Below, piece by piece: positions 63,595-64,000 of a DNA stretch of 64,000 nt (its first letter is position 1; each line of letters opens with the position of its first letter). Location of the stretch: NCBI GenBank assembly GCA_029260075.1, contig JAJDDY010000089.1, positions 1 through 64,000 on the forward strand, given 5' to 3'. Both the position numbers and the translations under genes were made by a program. The notes beneath the pieces are model-generated. The model saw nothing but the letters and a program-made list of their open reading frames with translations. It was not told the DNA's origin and did no database searches. This DNA comes from Phycisphaerae bacterium. Its GTDB lineage: Bacteria > Planctomycetota > Phycisphaerae > UBA1845.

Positions 63595-64000
63595 TTAGTC
63601 CTTCGTTTGCAGCAGGTCAGCCATGGTCGTAGCGTCCTCAATCGAACTGACGTTTCCGGCGCCGTCGAAGGTCACCGTAAACGCCTCGCGGTTTGAATAG
63701 TTGTAGGTGATAACGAATCCGTCGGGCAAGCTGTTCTCTGCAAGCCGCTGTACGAGTCGGTCCTTGCTGAACTTGACAAGCGGGCTCGGCACGAGGTATT
63801 CGATGTCCTGACCGCCTACGCGTCGCTTTTTCTTGACCATAATGCGGTACTTCCTCGGCTCGCGGGCGATGTCGAACACCTGCGTCCACGACATGCCCGA
63901 AGTGATAGCCGCCTTGGCCGTACGAGCCTGCTCGTCCGCATCAAACGAGCCGTAGCCGCCACCATAATACAGTGCTGCCCACCCTACGCCGATCACAACA
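63595..64000 (-). CDS. Unidentified protein, 5' end cut by the window
   Basis: At least 134 residues of an unrecognised protein; the frame stays open to the end of the window, so the true start is outside. The visible part starts with a hydrophobic stretch (VVIGVGWAALYYGGGYG), probably the end of a membrane helix, and continues as a soluble basic domain (SWTQVFDIAREPRKYRIMVKKKRRVGGQDIEYLVPSP...) with a beta-rich end (FVITYNYSNREAFTVTFDGAGNVSSIED) that resembles a SmpA/OmlA-like two-layer fold. I do not assign a function. The 63367-63594 spacer upstream of the S41 gene has no recognisable feature. Confidence 0.6.
   Translation of the reverse strand, partial: VVIGVGWAALYYGGGYGSFDADEQARTAKAAITSGMSWTQVFDIAREPRKYRIMVKKKRRVGGQDIEYLVPSPLVKFSKDRLVQRLAENSLPDGFVITYNYSNREAFTVTFDGAGNVSSIEDATTMADLLQTKD

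Overview
This is a bacterial chromosomal segment of roughly 60% GC (my estimate by eye) and almost certainly planctomycetal. The strongest taxonomic signals are a Minf_1886-type protein (a family restricted to Planctomycetes and Verrucomicrobia, 54.8-55.3 kb), a small membrane protein ending in the CGYDLTG...CPECG zinc ribbon that is abundant in planctomycetes, and a secreted subtilisin with a long Cys-rich tail. The intergenic spaces are packed with palindromic repeats. I cannot fix the class; Phycisphaerae-like is a guess. There is no rRNA, CRISPR array, prophage or conjugative module.

Layout. 0-9 kb: ligA (-), fxsA and a DUF423 gene, then a tight gatC-gatA-GNAT-amidohydrolase run and ribBA. 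9-19 kb: a subtilisin with a clear terminator, a secreted amidohydrolase, and a reverse-strand operon of glycosyltransferase, ABC ATPase and a 1,140-residue FtsX-type permease. 19-29 kb: a PQQ-type propeller, purH carrying an internal REP-associated transposase domain, a PduO-type cobalamin adenosyltransferase, an O-antigen-ligase/TPR protein and a GH26-like glycosidase. 29-38 kb: two M16 peptidase subunits with complementary active-site halves, a membrane protein, and a 1,388-residue protein with three amidohydrolase modules. 37-47 kb: FAD oxidoreductase, serine acetyltransferase, acyl-CoA dehydrogenase, a fused 2-oxo acid dehydrogenase E1, and a NfeD-like plus flotillin pair. 47-64 kb: methyltransferase, a phosphatase/cytochrome c fusion, class V aminotransferase, short asparaginase, a pseudouridine-synthase/methyltransferase fusion, tRNA-Phe, PSP1-type protein and thioredoxin, tRNA-Arg, a divergent NtrB/NtrC-like pair, and a secreted protein plus S41 protease.

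Repeats are the most unusual layer. I distinguish five families: (A) a 140-166 bp MITE-like element with CTAGTGCnTTGTCAC ends and a long GAGCCGCGACCGT hairpin; (B) a REP palindrome with core CACCGGCTGGAAGCCGGTG; (C) a GTGGGGGAGTCGA / GTGGGCCACCCA element; (D) short GCTGGTGCGTGAA units; (E) a CCCTGGGCTGG / GCCCCGTTGGGGC element. Two observations stand out. A REP-RAYT-REP unit lies in frame inside purH and leaves one uninterrupted 786-codon reading frame with both purine-enzyme domains apparently intact. Four genes use the TAG inside the family A terminus as their stop codon. A second palindrome (CCCCCCTT/AAGGGGGG) sits in frame near the N-terminus of the E1 gene. Together these suggest a genome in which palindromic mobile DNA repeatedly becomes part of, or terminates, coding sequence.
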